Notes: generated from the letters alone by a model not told the origin. Numbered from the stretch's first letter, positions 32,700-41,223 are shown. The stretch is 64,000 nt of DNA from Kamptonema formosum PCC 10802 (GCF_000332335.1 NZ_KB235948.1:6018000-6081999); one strand, 5' to 3'. Translations and numbers: made by a program.

Positions 32700-33604
32700 G
32701 GTGCCGGTGTCAGAAGATTTTGATAAACCCGCCCCCTCTCGCCGGCTGCCGGTTGAGGGCTAAAGTCTGAATCTGCGCACTGAGAAGACATTTTGAGCTG
32801 TGGCAAAGAAACCGGGTTTCTTTGGATCTCCTGATCGTTGAGAAAAGCTATATCTTATTGGTTGAGTAATTGGCGCAATTGCTGCTCGGCTTGTTCGATT
32901 AATGTCATCTGTTCCTGTTCCGTATCCATCCTAATGTCCGGCTGTTTAGTGATGGTTTTTGCTATATGCTGTGAATCTGTTTTGCTGCTATTTATAGTTG
33001 AACACGCGCTCGTGAACGGCTCACAGGAAATGGGGAGATGCCGGCTTGTGAGCCCGCTGATTGCTACTCGCCGGGAGGACAGGTATCTTGCCTGCCATTA
33101 TGGCGACAAATGCTGCCTTATATCAAGTTTTGATTTGAGATTTTGGATTTGGGATTTTTTAAAACAGGCATCAACTGTTTTTGGTTGCGGGTTGAAAATA
33201 CTATGTAACTCAAGTGGCTACTTACCAGTGAGTCAGGTGAGATCCCCCCCTAGCCCCCCCTTAAAAAGGGGGGGAAATACTCAAAGCCCCCCAATGCAAG
33301 TGTCGGTGCGGCACACGGAGATCGCCCCCTTTGGGGGAATCCAGAGGCTTCGACTTGTAGGCAGCAATTTGGGTTATGTATCTCAACTTGGTATTATGGG
33401 TTGTGCCGGCAGGTGGGACTCCTGCCCTACGGGTTGTGCCGGCAGGTGGGACTCCTGCCCTACGGGTTGTGCCGGCAGGTGGGACCCCTGCCCTACGGGC
33501 TATGCCGGCAGGCGGGACGCCTGCCTTACGAATTGCACATATTTATACAGCATGAAAAGCCCAATTAAAGTTTTATAAATTGTTTTTAATATTACCTATT
33601 TTAG
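32700..33604. repeat. Gene-poor stretch with a 33-bp tandem repeat and a CCCCCCTAG element
   Basis: I find no convincing gene here. At 33398-33531 a 33-bp unit (core GTGCCGGCAGGTGGGACTCC) is repeated four times, each with an internal palindrome. At 33240-33280 lies a dispersed element of the form CCCCCCTTAAAAAGGGGGG. The 246-codon plus frame across this region (32838-33578) is repeat-driven. Confidence 0.75.
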
Positions 33605-33979
33605 CTAGCTTTCCAGCAAAACGTTTTGAATTAGTTGGACTGCTAGCTCTAGTTTATCGCGCTGAGTTAGGGCTTCCATATCAATGGTGACTGCAGACCG
33701 GCTTTTGGGGATGGGGGGTGCGGATTTCGCCGCCGGAAAGGGTGCCGGCGGTAAGTGCCAGGAGTCGTAAAAATAATCGATTGGTTTGCCGTAGACGGCT
33801 GCGATCGCTGGCAGCTCTCTCTCGGCGTCTACTTTGCGTTTGCCGTTCTCGATACATGACAGCGCTTGCTGGCTGAGGCTGACGCCGTAGCGAATCTCTA
33901 GCTGTTCGATGACTTGTTCTTGAGTCATGCCAAGTGACTCGCGGGTAGCCTTGAAGCGCTTGCCAAGGGAGAAGGCCAT
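33605..33979 (-). CDS. XRE-family helix-turn-helix regulator A
   Basis: This 124-residue DNA-binding protein has an N-terminal HTH domain of about 65 residues: MAFSLGKRFKATRESLGMTQ, EQVIEQLEIRYGVSLSQQALSC and IENGKRKVDAERELPAIAAV, typical of Cro/C1-type repressors. A second part (YGKPIDYFYDSW, then a Pro/Ala linker and LTQRDKLELAVQLIQNVLL) is shared with the paralog at 34112-34471, so both copies bind similar sites or pair with one another. A copy of the AATCNTGT motif lies about 10 bases upstream of the start, suggesting autoregulation. Its target is unknown. Confidence 0.9.
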   Translation of the reverse strand: MAFSLGKRFKATRESLGMTQEQVIEQLEIRYGVSLSQQALSCIENGKRKVDAERELPAIAAVYGKPIDYFYDSWHLPPAPFPAAKSAPPIPKSRSAVTIDMEALTQRDKLELAVQLIQNVLLES

Positions 33980-34111
33980 ATTATCAGGAAATCTTGTGAG
34001 TTACAATAAAATCTTATTTTCTGACTGTGGCAGTCGCTATCCGATAAAATTGTGAATTTAGGATAATAGCGTAAGAAAAGGCCGGCGGGTGCCGGTTGCG
34101 CCCCCGTGGGG

Positions 34112-34471
34112 CTAGGTTTCGGGCAAGAGACTTTGAATGAGTTCTGCGGCGAGGTGGAGTTTGTCGCGCTGGGTGAGAGTTTGAAAGTCAGCAGTAGCGG
34201 CAGAGCTGGCTTTGGGGACGGGTGGGGTGGGGGGTGCCGGTGGCATCTCCCAGGAATCATAAAAGTAATGGATGGGCTTGCCGTAGGCGGCTGCCAGCGC
34301 CGGCAGCTCTCTCTCTGCGTCTAATTTGCGCTTTCCGTTCTCGATACATGACAGTGCTTGCTGGCTCAGGTTGACTCCGTAGTTGGTTTTTAGCTGTTTG
34401 ATGACTTGCTCCTGAGTTAAGCCAAGCAGTTCGCGAGTGGTGCGCAGACGCTGACCGAGGGAAAATGCCAT
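34112..34471 (-). CDS. XRE-family helix-turn-helix regulator B
   Basis: This 119-residue paralog of the 33605-33979 product begins MAFSLGQRLRTTRELLGLTQ, then EQVIKQLKTNYGVNLSQQAL and SCIENGKRKLDAERELPALA. The C-terminal part again carries YGKPIHYFYDSW and LTQRDKLHLAAELIQSLLPE. The two genes are tandem on the minus strand, 132 bp apart, and a third, decayed copy lies at 36620-36778. AATCATGTA occurs about 14 bases upstream of the start (34486) and AATCGTGTA at 34573. Most likely it is a repressor of its own and neighbouring genes. Confidence 0.9.
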   Translation of the reverse strand: MAFSLGQRLRTTRELLGLTQEQVIKQLKTNYGVNLSQQALSCIENGKRKLDAERELPALAAAYGKPIHYFYDSWEMPPAPPTPPVPKASSAATADFQTLTQRDKLHLAAELIQSLLPET

Positions 34472-34485
34472 GTCTGTTATCGATT

Positions 34486-34581
34486 AATCATGTATTTACT
34501 TAAATCTGATGTACAAGCGGAGAAAAGTCTAGATTTGAGGGCAAACTTAAAAAAATTGAATTGACTTTTGATAATCGTGTA
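34486..34581. promoter_or_regulatory. Candidate operators AATCNTGTA upstream of regulator B
   Basis: AATCATGTA (34486-34494) and AATCGTGTA (34573-34581) lie upstream of the XRE gene. The same word is found upstream of the other two XRE copies (33990 and 36786). The assignment as operator is inference from this co-occurrence. Confidence 0.4.
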
Positions 34582-34921
34582 AAGCCGGCAAGAGCAAGGA
34601 CAGCGTGTGGACAGGGTGCCGGCTTGCCCGGCTGCGGAGAAATGGACAGGGATGTGTTAGGGAGGGGTTAAGCGATGCGATGGCCTTGCGGTTGGGGGGC
34701 TGTGGGGCTGGCACCCCTTGGCTGCCTGCCGGTGTCGGGTCGTGGCGCAGGGGGTCTTGTCGGGGCCAGGGGCCAGGGGGTCTTGTAAGGGCAGAAGGGC
34801 CTACCCCTAGCCCCAGGGGCGATGCTTGCGAACCGCACTCCTGAATGTGAAAACTCCCATATACTCTATTAATCGCTAGACTAAAGCTAAAGTTGAAGTA
34901 ATCTCGCTGGAGAAAAGACTC

Positions 34922-35170
34922 ATGAGTCAAACTGTGGAAATTACCCAAACAATTGTGGAAAAGTTGAAAACCTTGCCGCCGGAAAAACAGCATGTGGTGC
35001 TGGAATTTGTGGAGTTTTTGCAAAGCAAGACGCTAAAGCAGGAGTTGCTAAGAGTTGATGGGGAGCCGGTGTCTGCTCTAACTCTCGCCGGCAATTTGGT
35101 TGGCTGTCTGGAAGGCCCGGGCGATCTGTCTATTAAAAAAAGGGAACTGAAAGGACATAAAGCGGAATGA
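34922..35170 (+). CDS. DUF2281-type antitoxin of a PIN toxin
   Basis: This 82-residue protein opens with SQTVEITQTIVEKLKTLPPE and KQHVVLEFVEFLQSKTL, the usual DUF2281 helix (LPPEKQ.EVLDFVEFL) found in antitoxins paired with PIN-domain toxins. The C-terminal part (LTLAGNLVGCLEGPGDLSIK) matches the toxin-binding tail of such antitoxins (AG.L.G..EGP.DLS). Its stop overlaps the next start by ATGA (35167-35170), so the two are translationally coupled. The start ATG 34922 is preceded by GGAGAAAAG. Confidence 0.9.
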   Translation: MSQTVEITQTIVEKLKTLPPEKQHVVLEFVEFLQSKTLKQELLRVDGEPVSALTLAGNLVGCLEGPGDLSIKKRELKGHKAE

Positions 35171-35589
35171 GACAGCGGGTACTGTTAGATGCGGGCCCGT
35201 TGGTGGCTCTTCTCGATCGCCGAGATCGATTTCATTCCTGGGTAACAGGGGAGTGGGCTAACATTGCGCCGCCCCTGCTCACTTGTGAGGCAGTGATAAC
35301 AGAGGCTTGTTTTCTGTTGCGAAATGTTTACGCCGGCAAACAAGCCGTTATCTCTTTAGTCAATACTGGAGTAATCCAGATCCCGTTTCGCCTGAGTGAA
35401 GAATCTGCGTCTATTGCAGAGCTGCTCACCCGTTACCAGTCGGTGCCGATGTCTTTGGCTGATGCCTGTCTGGTTAGAATGGCTGAGCTGTATTCGGGAA
35501 GTCTGCTGTTCACTCTGGACAGTGATTTTAGAATCTACCGGAAGAATAGGAATGAAATGATTGCGGTGATTATGCCTGAGGATGTGTGA
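35167..35589 (+). CDS. PIN-domain (VapC-like) ribonuclease toxin
   Basis: This 140-residue toxin is probably an Mg-dependent endoribonuclease. Acidic residues of the PIN site are visible: LLDAGPLVALLDRRDRFH (first Asp), ITEACFLLR (Glu), MSLADACLVRMAE (Asp pair) and FTLDSDFRIYRKN (final Asp). It overlaps the upstream antitoxin by 4 bp, the normal arrangement for vapBC-like type II modules. The module looks intact, in contrast to the decayed one just downstream. Confidence 0.9.
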   Translation: MRQRVLLDAGPLVALLDRRDRFHSWVTGEWANIAPPLLTCEAVITEACFLLRNVYAGKQAVISLVNTGVIQIPFRLSEESASIAELLTRYQSVPMSLADACLVRMAELYSGSLLFTLDSDFRIYRKNRNEMIAVIMPEDV

Positions 35590-35670
35590 GGTAGGGCTGG
35601 GTGAACTGGACGGGAAGTTGTCGATTTGGGTGCGGCTTACTGGCCATATCAGTCGCAGTAGAAGACCTGC

Positions 35671-35702
35671 ACCGGCTTGCCGGCACTCCTAGGTGCCGGC
35701 AA
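35671..35702. repeat. Perfect-arm palindrome at the end of the broken toxin gene
   Basis: TTGCCGGCAC, then TCCTAG, then GTGCCGGCAA forms a 10-bp inverted repeat. It begins right where the RelE-like gene loses its reading frame, so it may be an insertion. Confidence 0.55.
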
Positions 35703-35707
35703 TTCTG

Positions 35708-35836
35708 TTAGAGGTTGGGATGTTCGCAAGGATTCTGGCGCAGTTGCTCAAAGCAGCGGTTCAACCGGCGAGCTAAAGATGGGTCTGCCTCTTGATAAAA
35801 CCTCTGCGCTTTGCGAGTCAGCACCAGTTCATACAT
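35708..35836 (-). pseudogene. Truncated RelE/ParE-family toxin
   Basis: The start ATG 35836 gives MYELVLTRKAQRFYQEADPS, then LARRLNRCFEQLRQNPCEHP and NL before a stop. This is the N-terminal half of a RelE/ParE-type toxin, which normally runs about 85-90 residues and continues with the G.WRYR.G.YRV part. About 40 residues are missing, so the RNase core residues near the C-terminus are lost. The start overlaps the stop of the frameshifted antitoxin remnant upstream (GATGTATGA), showing a former operon. A palindrome lies just beyond the premature stop. Confidence 0.7.
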
Positions 35837-36072
35837 CGCGGCGGATACTCTCAAACGAGACGACTTCCCCTGCATCCGCCTGCTGTACAGCTTCGCGGAA
35901 GTCTTCCTCAAAACCAGGGATGCTCAAGAGTTCCTCTGTGGCTTCGTTTTCCTCTCTTTCCTCTAGATAAGCCAGGAACTCTTCTGCCACCCGCAGCCGG
36001 TCGGGGGAAAGTCGCCGCTTTCCGACGCTCTGCTTTTTCCAGCAAGCCGATATCCTCTTGTTTGTGTTCCAC
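35829..36072 (-). pseudogene. Frameshifted antitoxin partner of the truncated toxin
   Basis: From GTG 36072 the frame reads VEHKQEDIGLLEKAERRK and then goes out of phase. The following frame reads LSPDRLRVAEEFLAYLEERE, ENEATEELLSIPGFEEDFRE and AGEVVSFESIRRDV before TGA 35829. This second half is typical of antitoxins paired with RelE-type toxins in cyanobacteria. The break lies near 36010-36025, in a G/A-rich then C-rich stretch. Both halves of this toxin-antitoxin pair are therefore broken. Confidence 0.65.
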
Positions 36073-36099
36073 TGCTACCTTCCCTACGCTGCTAGTCTC

Positions 36100-36619
36100 C
36101 TGGAAAACATTATGAATCAGTTCTGGGGGTTGCAGCTAGTGATCCCGCTGGGGCTGCGCCCAGGGTTGACGGCAGACCGGCATCGTGGGGGTGCCGGTGG
36201 GTGGTGCTGCAGCGGGGGGCTGCGGTCGGTGTTGGCCATTCCAGTTCGATGTCTAGTTTGGATTTGCCCTTCTATATATAGAGGGATTTTTCCCAGGGCT
36301 GTGGCCCGCTGTCCCGCCGGCAACCCCTTGAGGGGCCCAACACCCCGCTCTCCCCATCTGTATTGCATGTCCATGAGAGCCGGAATTGGGGTGCCGGCTG
36401 GCTGAGAATCGTTAGGAGTGCGGTATCTTGCGCCGTAGCGATGAGGGCCTATCAGTGTAATTACATAGGTAGCCGGTGGTTTTCAGATGCCGGCTGGGGG
36501 AAAATGTTTTGTTTTGTGTGATAACCCTGAGGATTTACTTAGAAAACAATAATTTTTGTAAACAAACGGTAAATGTCGCAGTTTTATAAGAGAATCGGAT
36601 TGACTGAAGATAATTGTGT
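36100..36619. other. Intergenic region without a supported gene
   Basis: GC-rich at first (36120-36420) and then AT-rich (36480-36610). It contains a diverged copy of the AATCGTGTA word (AATTGTGTT, 36612) but no coding signal I can defend. Confidence 0.5.
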
Positions 36620-36778
36620 TTAAGGAGGGATGGGAGGGCAGTTTGGGGAGTGTTGGGAGAGCGTCTGCTGGCTCATGGTGATGTCGGAGTGGATCGACCC
36701 GTGCTCCATGACCTGTTCTTGGGTCAAGCCCACGGACTCGCGGACAGCCTTGAGGGGCTTGCCGAGGGAGAGGGCCAT
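36620..36778 (-). pseudogene. Decayed third XRE regulator copy
   Basis: From ATG 36778 the frame reads MALSLGKPLKAVRESVGLTQ, then EQVMEHGSIHSDITMSQQTL and a non-homologous end. It aligns with the first ~40 residues of the regulators at 33605 and 34112 (MAFSLG...TRE.LG.TQEQVI...LSQQAL), but the IENGKRK helix and the C-terminal part are gone. It is followed by a promoter-proximal AATCGTGTA copy in the usual position (36786), so the upstream region has outlived the gene. Confidence 0.75.
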
Positions 36779-36785
36779 ATCAGGC

Positions 36786-36889
36786 AATCGTGTAGGGTAT
36801 ACGAAAATCCTATAATATTTGTTAAGAAGGCTGCACAAGAGAATCCCGCTGTCTTAAGATAATCGAGTAGAGGTTCAGATAATCGTGTA
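36786..36889. promoter_or_regulatory. Triple AATCGNGTA motif, two copies exactly 20 bp apart
   Basis: AATCGTGTA is at 36786-36794, AATCGAGTA at 36861-36869 and AATCGTGTA at 36881-36889. The last two sit in longer repeats (AGATAATCGAGTAGAG and AGATAATCGTGTAAG). They lie between the XRE remnant and the outer-membrane-barrel gene and could be operators for the surviving XRE paralogs. Confidence 0.45.
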
Positions 36890-37053
36890 AGCGCCGGCGC
36901 GGCAAAACACGATATTGGGCTGCTTTGCACAGTCGAAAGGCATCCGGGCTGCAGCGAACCAAGTTTGACAGAAAAACCAGAATCAGAGGTGTGAGGAGAG
37001 TGCTTCCAGAATCGACTGCTATAGAGAATCGAGAGATTTTCGCACCGGCGAAG

Positions 37054-38622
37054 GTGGCGAAGGTAAAGAGCTCAGCAAGTCACTATTCCTGTGGTGCTTG
37101 GATAATCACTTCTTTGCTGGTGTGGCCGAGTTTTTTCAGCTATCCAGCCTCTGCGCTTCCAATTCCAGAAACAGATGATACGCGAGTTGTTCAAAGTGTT
37201 GAGCGGGTGGGAAGTCCCACTGCTATGCCAGCTGCTGGTGTTTCAGAAACTTCCGATGCTGCTCAGCTTTTGAAACCCGTTGCGCCTAAAAAAGCCGGCA
37301 GTCCGATTCTTCTGAACAACAAGGAATTTTGGCAGCGATTGGCGGCGGCGGCTTCCGATAACCCAGCAGATGCCGGTGGGACTTACGCCCAACAACCGGC
37401 TGCGCCTGCAACTCCAGATATAACTGCGCCGCCGACACCGCCGGTGACACCAAATCCTGAGCCCCCACCGGATGTGGATCAGCCGAGGGAACCGGCTTCA
37501 CTGTCGTTTTATGACAGGTTGTTCAAGGACAAACTGTCGATTAACGTCGAGCAATATTACTACAACTGGAATGACGATCTGGGAAATAATGGATCTCAAA
37601 GCGTCACCCCCCTAACGCTGACTTATACCTCTGGTAACTTTGATTTTGGTGCTCGCATCGCCTATATCGATTCCCAGTTGAATGGGGTGATTACCCTGGA
37701 TGGGGTCAAGGTCGGGTCGCGCCGGGGTCAGGTGGGAACGTTGAGCGATACTTCGGTGAGTTTGGCTTATACTTTTAAGGAGCTATCCTGGCCTATCCGA
37801 CTCACTGTGGATTTGAACCTTCCCACCGGCAAGGCAACGCTGACTGGAAATGAAAAAAATGCTATCATGGATGGGGCGCTGGTGCAGCAAACCCGCTTTG
37901 GGGAAGGCTTCAATATCGCTCCCGGTATCAGTGTGTCGCATGCTTTTGGGGAGAAAGATGTTGTAGGTGCCGGTGTGAGTTATATCTTTCGCGGAGAGTT
38001 TGACCCGAATGGGGATGTCGTCAATGATGAAATCAATCCGGGTGACGAACTGGTTGGGACTTTGCAGTACCAGCACGCCGAGAGGAACTGGCTGTTCATT
38101 GGCGGTTTGATTTACACAAACTCTGGCGTCACCCAGCGGGATGGGAAAGACTACTATAGGAAGGGACAGCGCCTGGATGCCAACGCAACCCTTGTGGTCG
38201 CGCCCTTTGAGGGACATACAATCCAACTTAGCGGGCGCTACTACACTCAAGGAAATGATGATGTTCTCAACTTCTTTAGCGGGAATCTGGAAGAAGAATC
38301 TGCCAATAGCAATGGCAATGCGCTGTTCCTTGGCGTTGACTGGAGCATGGCCCTCGACAAGGAGCGGAGGCACACCATTCACCTGTTAGGTGACTTGCTA
38401 AAAGTTAATGCTAACAGCTATGATAGAATCAACGACCTGTTTGTCGGTGATAGGAGCAAGGTGAGTGTGGGTGCCGGTTACGAATATGCTTTTTCACCCC
38501 GAAGCCGGCTTTTTATCCAGGCCAAGCTTTTTAGCCTGAACGATGAGGCCAATCCGCGCACTCTGAGAGATATATCCTACGAGGGATATAGTATTTACGC
38601 GATCCTGAATTATAATTTTTAA
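37054..38622 (+). CDS. Predicted outer-membrane beta-barrel protein of unknown function
   Basis: This protein has about 522 residues from GTG 37054, which gives a good signal peptide (AKVKSSASHYSCGAWIITSL, LVWPSFFSYPASA). An upstream TTG at 36925 would add 43 residues that do not look like a signal. A Pro/Ala-rich linker follows. The rest alternates hydrophobic and polar residues in strand-like stretches (LTLTYTSGNFDFGARIAYID, SVSLAYTFKELSWPIRLTVD, YTQGNDDVLNFFSGN) and ends YEGYSIYAILNYNF, with the terminal Phe of barrel proteins. It lies 12 bp upstream of the next secreted-protein gene. No family is recognised, so function is open; a porin or secretion channel is plausible. Confidence 0.8.
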   Translation: MAKVKSSASHYSCGAWIITSLLVWPSFFSYPASALPIPETDDTRVVQSVERVGSPTAMPAAGVSETSDAAQLLKPVAPKKAGSPILLNNKEFWQRLAAAASDNPADAGGTYAQQPAAPATPDITAPPTPPVTPNPEPPPDVDQPREPASLSFYDRLFKDKLSINVEQYYYNWNDDLGNNGSQSVTPLTLTYTSGNFDFGARIAYIDSQLNGVITLDGVKVGSRRGQVGTLSDTSVSLAYTFKELSWPIRLTVDLNLPTGKATLTGNEKNAIMDGALVQQTRFGEGFNIAPGISVSHAFGEKDVVGAGVSYIFRGEFDPNGDVVNDEINPGDELVGTLQYQHAERNWLFIGGLIYTNSGVTQRDGKDYYRKGQRLDANATLVVAPFEGHTIQLSGRYYTQGNDDVLNFFSGNLEEESANSNGNALFLGVDWSMALDKERRHTIHLLGDLLKVNANSYDRINDLFVGDRSKVSVGAGYEYAFSPRSRLFIQAKLFSLNDEANPRTLRDISYEGYSIYAILNYNF

Positions 38623-38634
38623 CTCGCCAAAACC

Positions 38635-40497
38635 ATGAAAAAAATTTTGCCGTATGTGGCGGCTGTACTGGGAGCCGCAATCTTTACCACTCAGGTGAAA
38701 GCTGAAGAACCTCTCACCGTGGATGTAGAGGGGAATCTCTCTCTTTACCAAGTCCCTCTCAATGCCATAGATACGATTTCAGGCTTCCTTGGGAACAAAC
38801 AGGAGCCAAAGTATATTTACCTCACAAAAGATAGTTTACTGATAGAAGATTATCAGGAAAACCAAAATGAAGATGGCTCTGTGACCGTCAAGATGAAGGT
38901 GTACAATCGCTCTGGTATAGATGGACTTGTAGAAATTTATGATAAAAAGAACACCTTAGTAGGATTTGCTTCTCAACCCATAGAAGGGAGCAAAGCTCCA
39001 GAGAGCTTTTTAGAAAGCGGTGAGCGTGCGTTCAGTGAATTACCCTACCTTCTAACACGCAATATCTTAGATATAAGAAACAGGGCAGCAAGTTCAGAAA
39101 TTGAATTCACTCTCCGGCCAGGAGATCGGGCAAAAATAACATTAGGTGGTGAGCGGGTATTGTTTTACAATGTGACAGTTGCAGTGCTGCAAATTGCGGA
39201 CTATCTGAAGGATGGCAATCAATCTCATTCACCGAATGGAAAGGAAGTATTGTTGGATTTTGTAAAAGATATGGAATTCAAAACGGGTTCCAATATTTTA
39301 AAAGATGAGGCACTTCAAGTATTGGCGTCAGACAGATCGCTGGAAGAAAAATTTCAAAGTCAAGGCTTTATAAATTTAGCAAGGCAGCTCTCTCAATACT
39401 TGGACAAAAAAAGTGCTGAAGGTCTTCAAGATACTGTCAAAGATAAGCTTTCCGACGCCCTAGAAAATTATATTGCTAAATTTGGGGTTGTAGGCAAGCT
39501 AGCAGCTGCCGTATCAGGGGCAGTAAATAGTTTTAATAAACTGACTAATATAGGGGTTCGCCTGCGTGATACCGTGGCAGCTTATAACGCTAAACCTCCT
39601 GCTACTTCTATCGCTCTAAAAGCTGACTTACAGTTAGCTGCCACTCAAAGGGAAAATCAGCTGCAACCCACTCGTGATTCTAGAACTTGGTTGCAAAATG
39701 CTCCCCTGCAAAACTTTAACAGTTGCATTACTATGTATGGCTCCTCCCATATTGGCAGTGCGGCTTGCTTCATCGGTCGCTCCCCGGCTCAGGATTCAGT
39801 TTACGGTCAGCAACGTAATAGGGATGAGGCGCGTATTCCTAACTTGCAAGAAAAGTCGCACTACACCGATGGCGTAATTCTCCAGCCGCCGGTTGATATC
39901 GTTTTGACCTGGAATCAAAATACAAAGCTTGACTTAGATTCTCACCTCACTGGACCGGCAAGTGCCGATGCGAATAGTCCAGTACGCTTCCACGTTTACT
40001 GGGATGCGCGAGGCAATCTTAACGAAACACCAAATGCCTTACTCTATCGGGATACAATTCCCGATCCAGATATTGGCCTTACCCGTCCAGAACAAGCCCG
40101 CACCGGTCCAGAACAAACCCGTATCAATACACCCCTCAGACTCCAACCGGGCGTATATCGCTTCTATGTCAACAACTTCAGCAGCCTGCAAAATGGCACT
40201 GGAACCCCAACCGGCAGCGCAGCTGGCCCTACAGGGCTGTCTAATTCTGGGGCAGCAGTACAAGTGTATCAAGCTGGCACCGCTGTTCCCAACTTCGACC
40301 CCAACAACCCTTCTGTACAAGGTGTTGGAAAACCGTTTGGCGACCCAATTTTTGTCCCTACAGGTCAGCAAGGAAATGTGTGGCAGGTGTTTGAATTGGA
40401 CAGCCGGACAGGAATTTTGCGCCGAGTTAACCAACCCCTTGGAAATGTCAGCGACCCGGCTCAAGTTCCCAGCGTCAATCCTGCGGAATTTCGCTAG
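38635..40497 (+). CDS. Large secreted protein co-transcribed with the barrel gene
   Basis: This 620-residue protein has a clear signal peptide (MKKILPYVAAVLGAAIFTTQ, cleavage near VKA-EE). The middle contains helical, Lys/Asp/Glu-rich stretches (KSAEGLQDTVKDKLSDALEN). The C-terminal ~200 residues contain a beta-sandwich-like part, VDIVLTWNQNTKLDLDSHLT, FHVYWDARGNLNE and LQPGVYRFYVNNFSS, which resembles the pattern of DUF2135/YfaP-like domains (W..D.DLDLH and G.Y...V..F). No catalytic site is evident. The base composition is more AT-rich than its neighbours. It starts 12 bp after the barrel gene, so the two probably act together at the cell surface. The function is unknown. Confidence 0.82.
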   Translation: MKKILPYVAAVLGAAIFTTQVKAEEPLTVDVEGNLSLYQVPLNAIDTISGFLGNKQEPKYIYLTKDSLLIEDYQENQNEDGSVTVKMKVYNRSGIDGLVEIYDKKNTLVGFASQPIEGSKAPESFLESGERAFSELPYLLTRNILDIRNRAASSEIEFTLRPGDRAKITLGGERVLFYNVTVAVLQIADYLKDGNQSHSPNGKEVLLDFVKDMEFKTGSNILKDEALQVLASDRSLEEKFQSQGFINLARQLSQYLDKKSAEGLQDTVKDKLSDALENYIAKFGVVGKLAAAVSGAVNSFNKLTNIGVRLRDTVAAYNAKPPATSIALKADLQLAATQRENQLQPTRDSRTWLQNAPLQNFNSCITMYGSSHIGSAACFIGRSPAQDSVYGQQRNRDEARIPNLQEKSHYTDGVILQPPVDIVLTWNQNTKLDLDSHLTGPASADANSPVRFHVYWDARGNLNETPNALLYRDTIPDPDIGLTRPEQARTGPEQTRINTPLRLQPGVYRFYVNNFSSLQNGTGTPTGSAAGPTGLSNSGAAVQVYQAGTAVPNFDPNNPSVQGVGKPFGDPIFVPTGQQGNVWQVFELDSRTGILRRVNQPLGNVSDPAQVPSVNPAEFR

Positions 40498-40663
40498 TGC
40501 AAAAGAGCAATCACTTAAATACAGGTGAAGCTATTGACTAGGCTAGATTGAGTGCAGAAGTGTTGAATTTGCACCGGCATCCCCATTGCCCCACCGGCAC
40601 CCCTGCACCACCCCAGAACCGTCACTCCATGCTAAAATAGAGGCACGCATGCAGGGAGTGGAT

Positions 40664-41146
40664 ATGCAACTTGAAACTGTCACCCTGAAAATCCCAGAAA
40701 TCCTCTACCAGCGCTCAGTCAACACTGCCGGCGCGACTCAGCGCCCCCTCGAAGAAATCATCTCCCACGCCTTACAAATAGGCAGCCCACCGGCTTATGA
40801 TGATGTGCCGGCAGAATTTCAGGTGGATATTGCCGGTTTGGACAAACTAGATGACACTCCCCTCTGGCAAATTGCCAAAAGCAAAAACACATCCGCCGAC
40901 ATGGAGCGATATAATATCTTGCTTGACAGCAACTCTAGCCGCAAACTCACTGATGCAGAACGATTAGAGTTAATGCAACTGCGACATGAAGCAGACCTCT
41001 TTATATTGCGCAAAGCCCAAGCTGTCGCCTTACTCCGCTGCCGGAGACATTTAGGTGATGTGCGAACGCCAAATATCGCGTCTCTACAAAGATTTGGCTC
41101 AACTGCGCCTGAGATTTGCCGGCGATCAACTTTCCCCAAAAATTAG
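40664..41146 (+). CDS. Conserved hypothetical protein, antitoxin-like
   Basis: A protein of about 160 residues starts at ATG 40664 (MQLETVTLKIPEILYQRSVN), supported by AGGGAG six bases upstream; an upstream start at 40586 is unlikely. The N-terminal half is the type found in small cyanobacterial proteins of unknown function (LKIPE.LYQR...A.ATQR.LEEI...AL). The part from DAERLELMQLRHEADLFILR to KAQAVALLRCRRH is the usual C-terminus of the family, which normally stops soon after. Here the frame continues about 30 residues into sequence that looks non-coding (TPNIASLQRFGSTAPEICRR), so the original stop may have been lost. Another plus frame through the same bases (41059 on) reads plausible peptide as well. 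A long inverted repeat (GCGCTCGC...GCGAGCGC, 41174-41216) follows. Confidence 0.6.
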   Translation: MQLETVTLKIPEILYQRSVNTAGATQRPLEEIISHALQIGSPPAYDDVPAEFQVDIAGLDKLDDTPLWQIAKSKNTSADMERYNILLDSNSSRKLTDAERLELMQLRHEADLFILRKAQAVALLRCRRHLGDVRTPNIASLQRFGSTAPEICRRSTFPKN

Positions 41147-41223
41147 TGAAAACTCCCCCAGACAAATGGAAAAGCGCTCGCCCCTAACTCCTCTACAGAA
41201 ATAAAAGAGCGAGCGCCCTAAAT

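Noticed and set aside
32838..33578. 246-codon plus ORF
   Set aside because: Its second half is four copies of a 33-bp palindromic repeat (CAGRWDSCPTG), and the first half has no recognisable domain.
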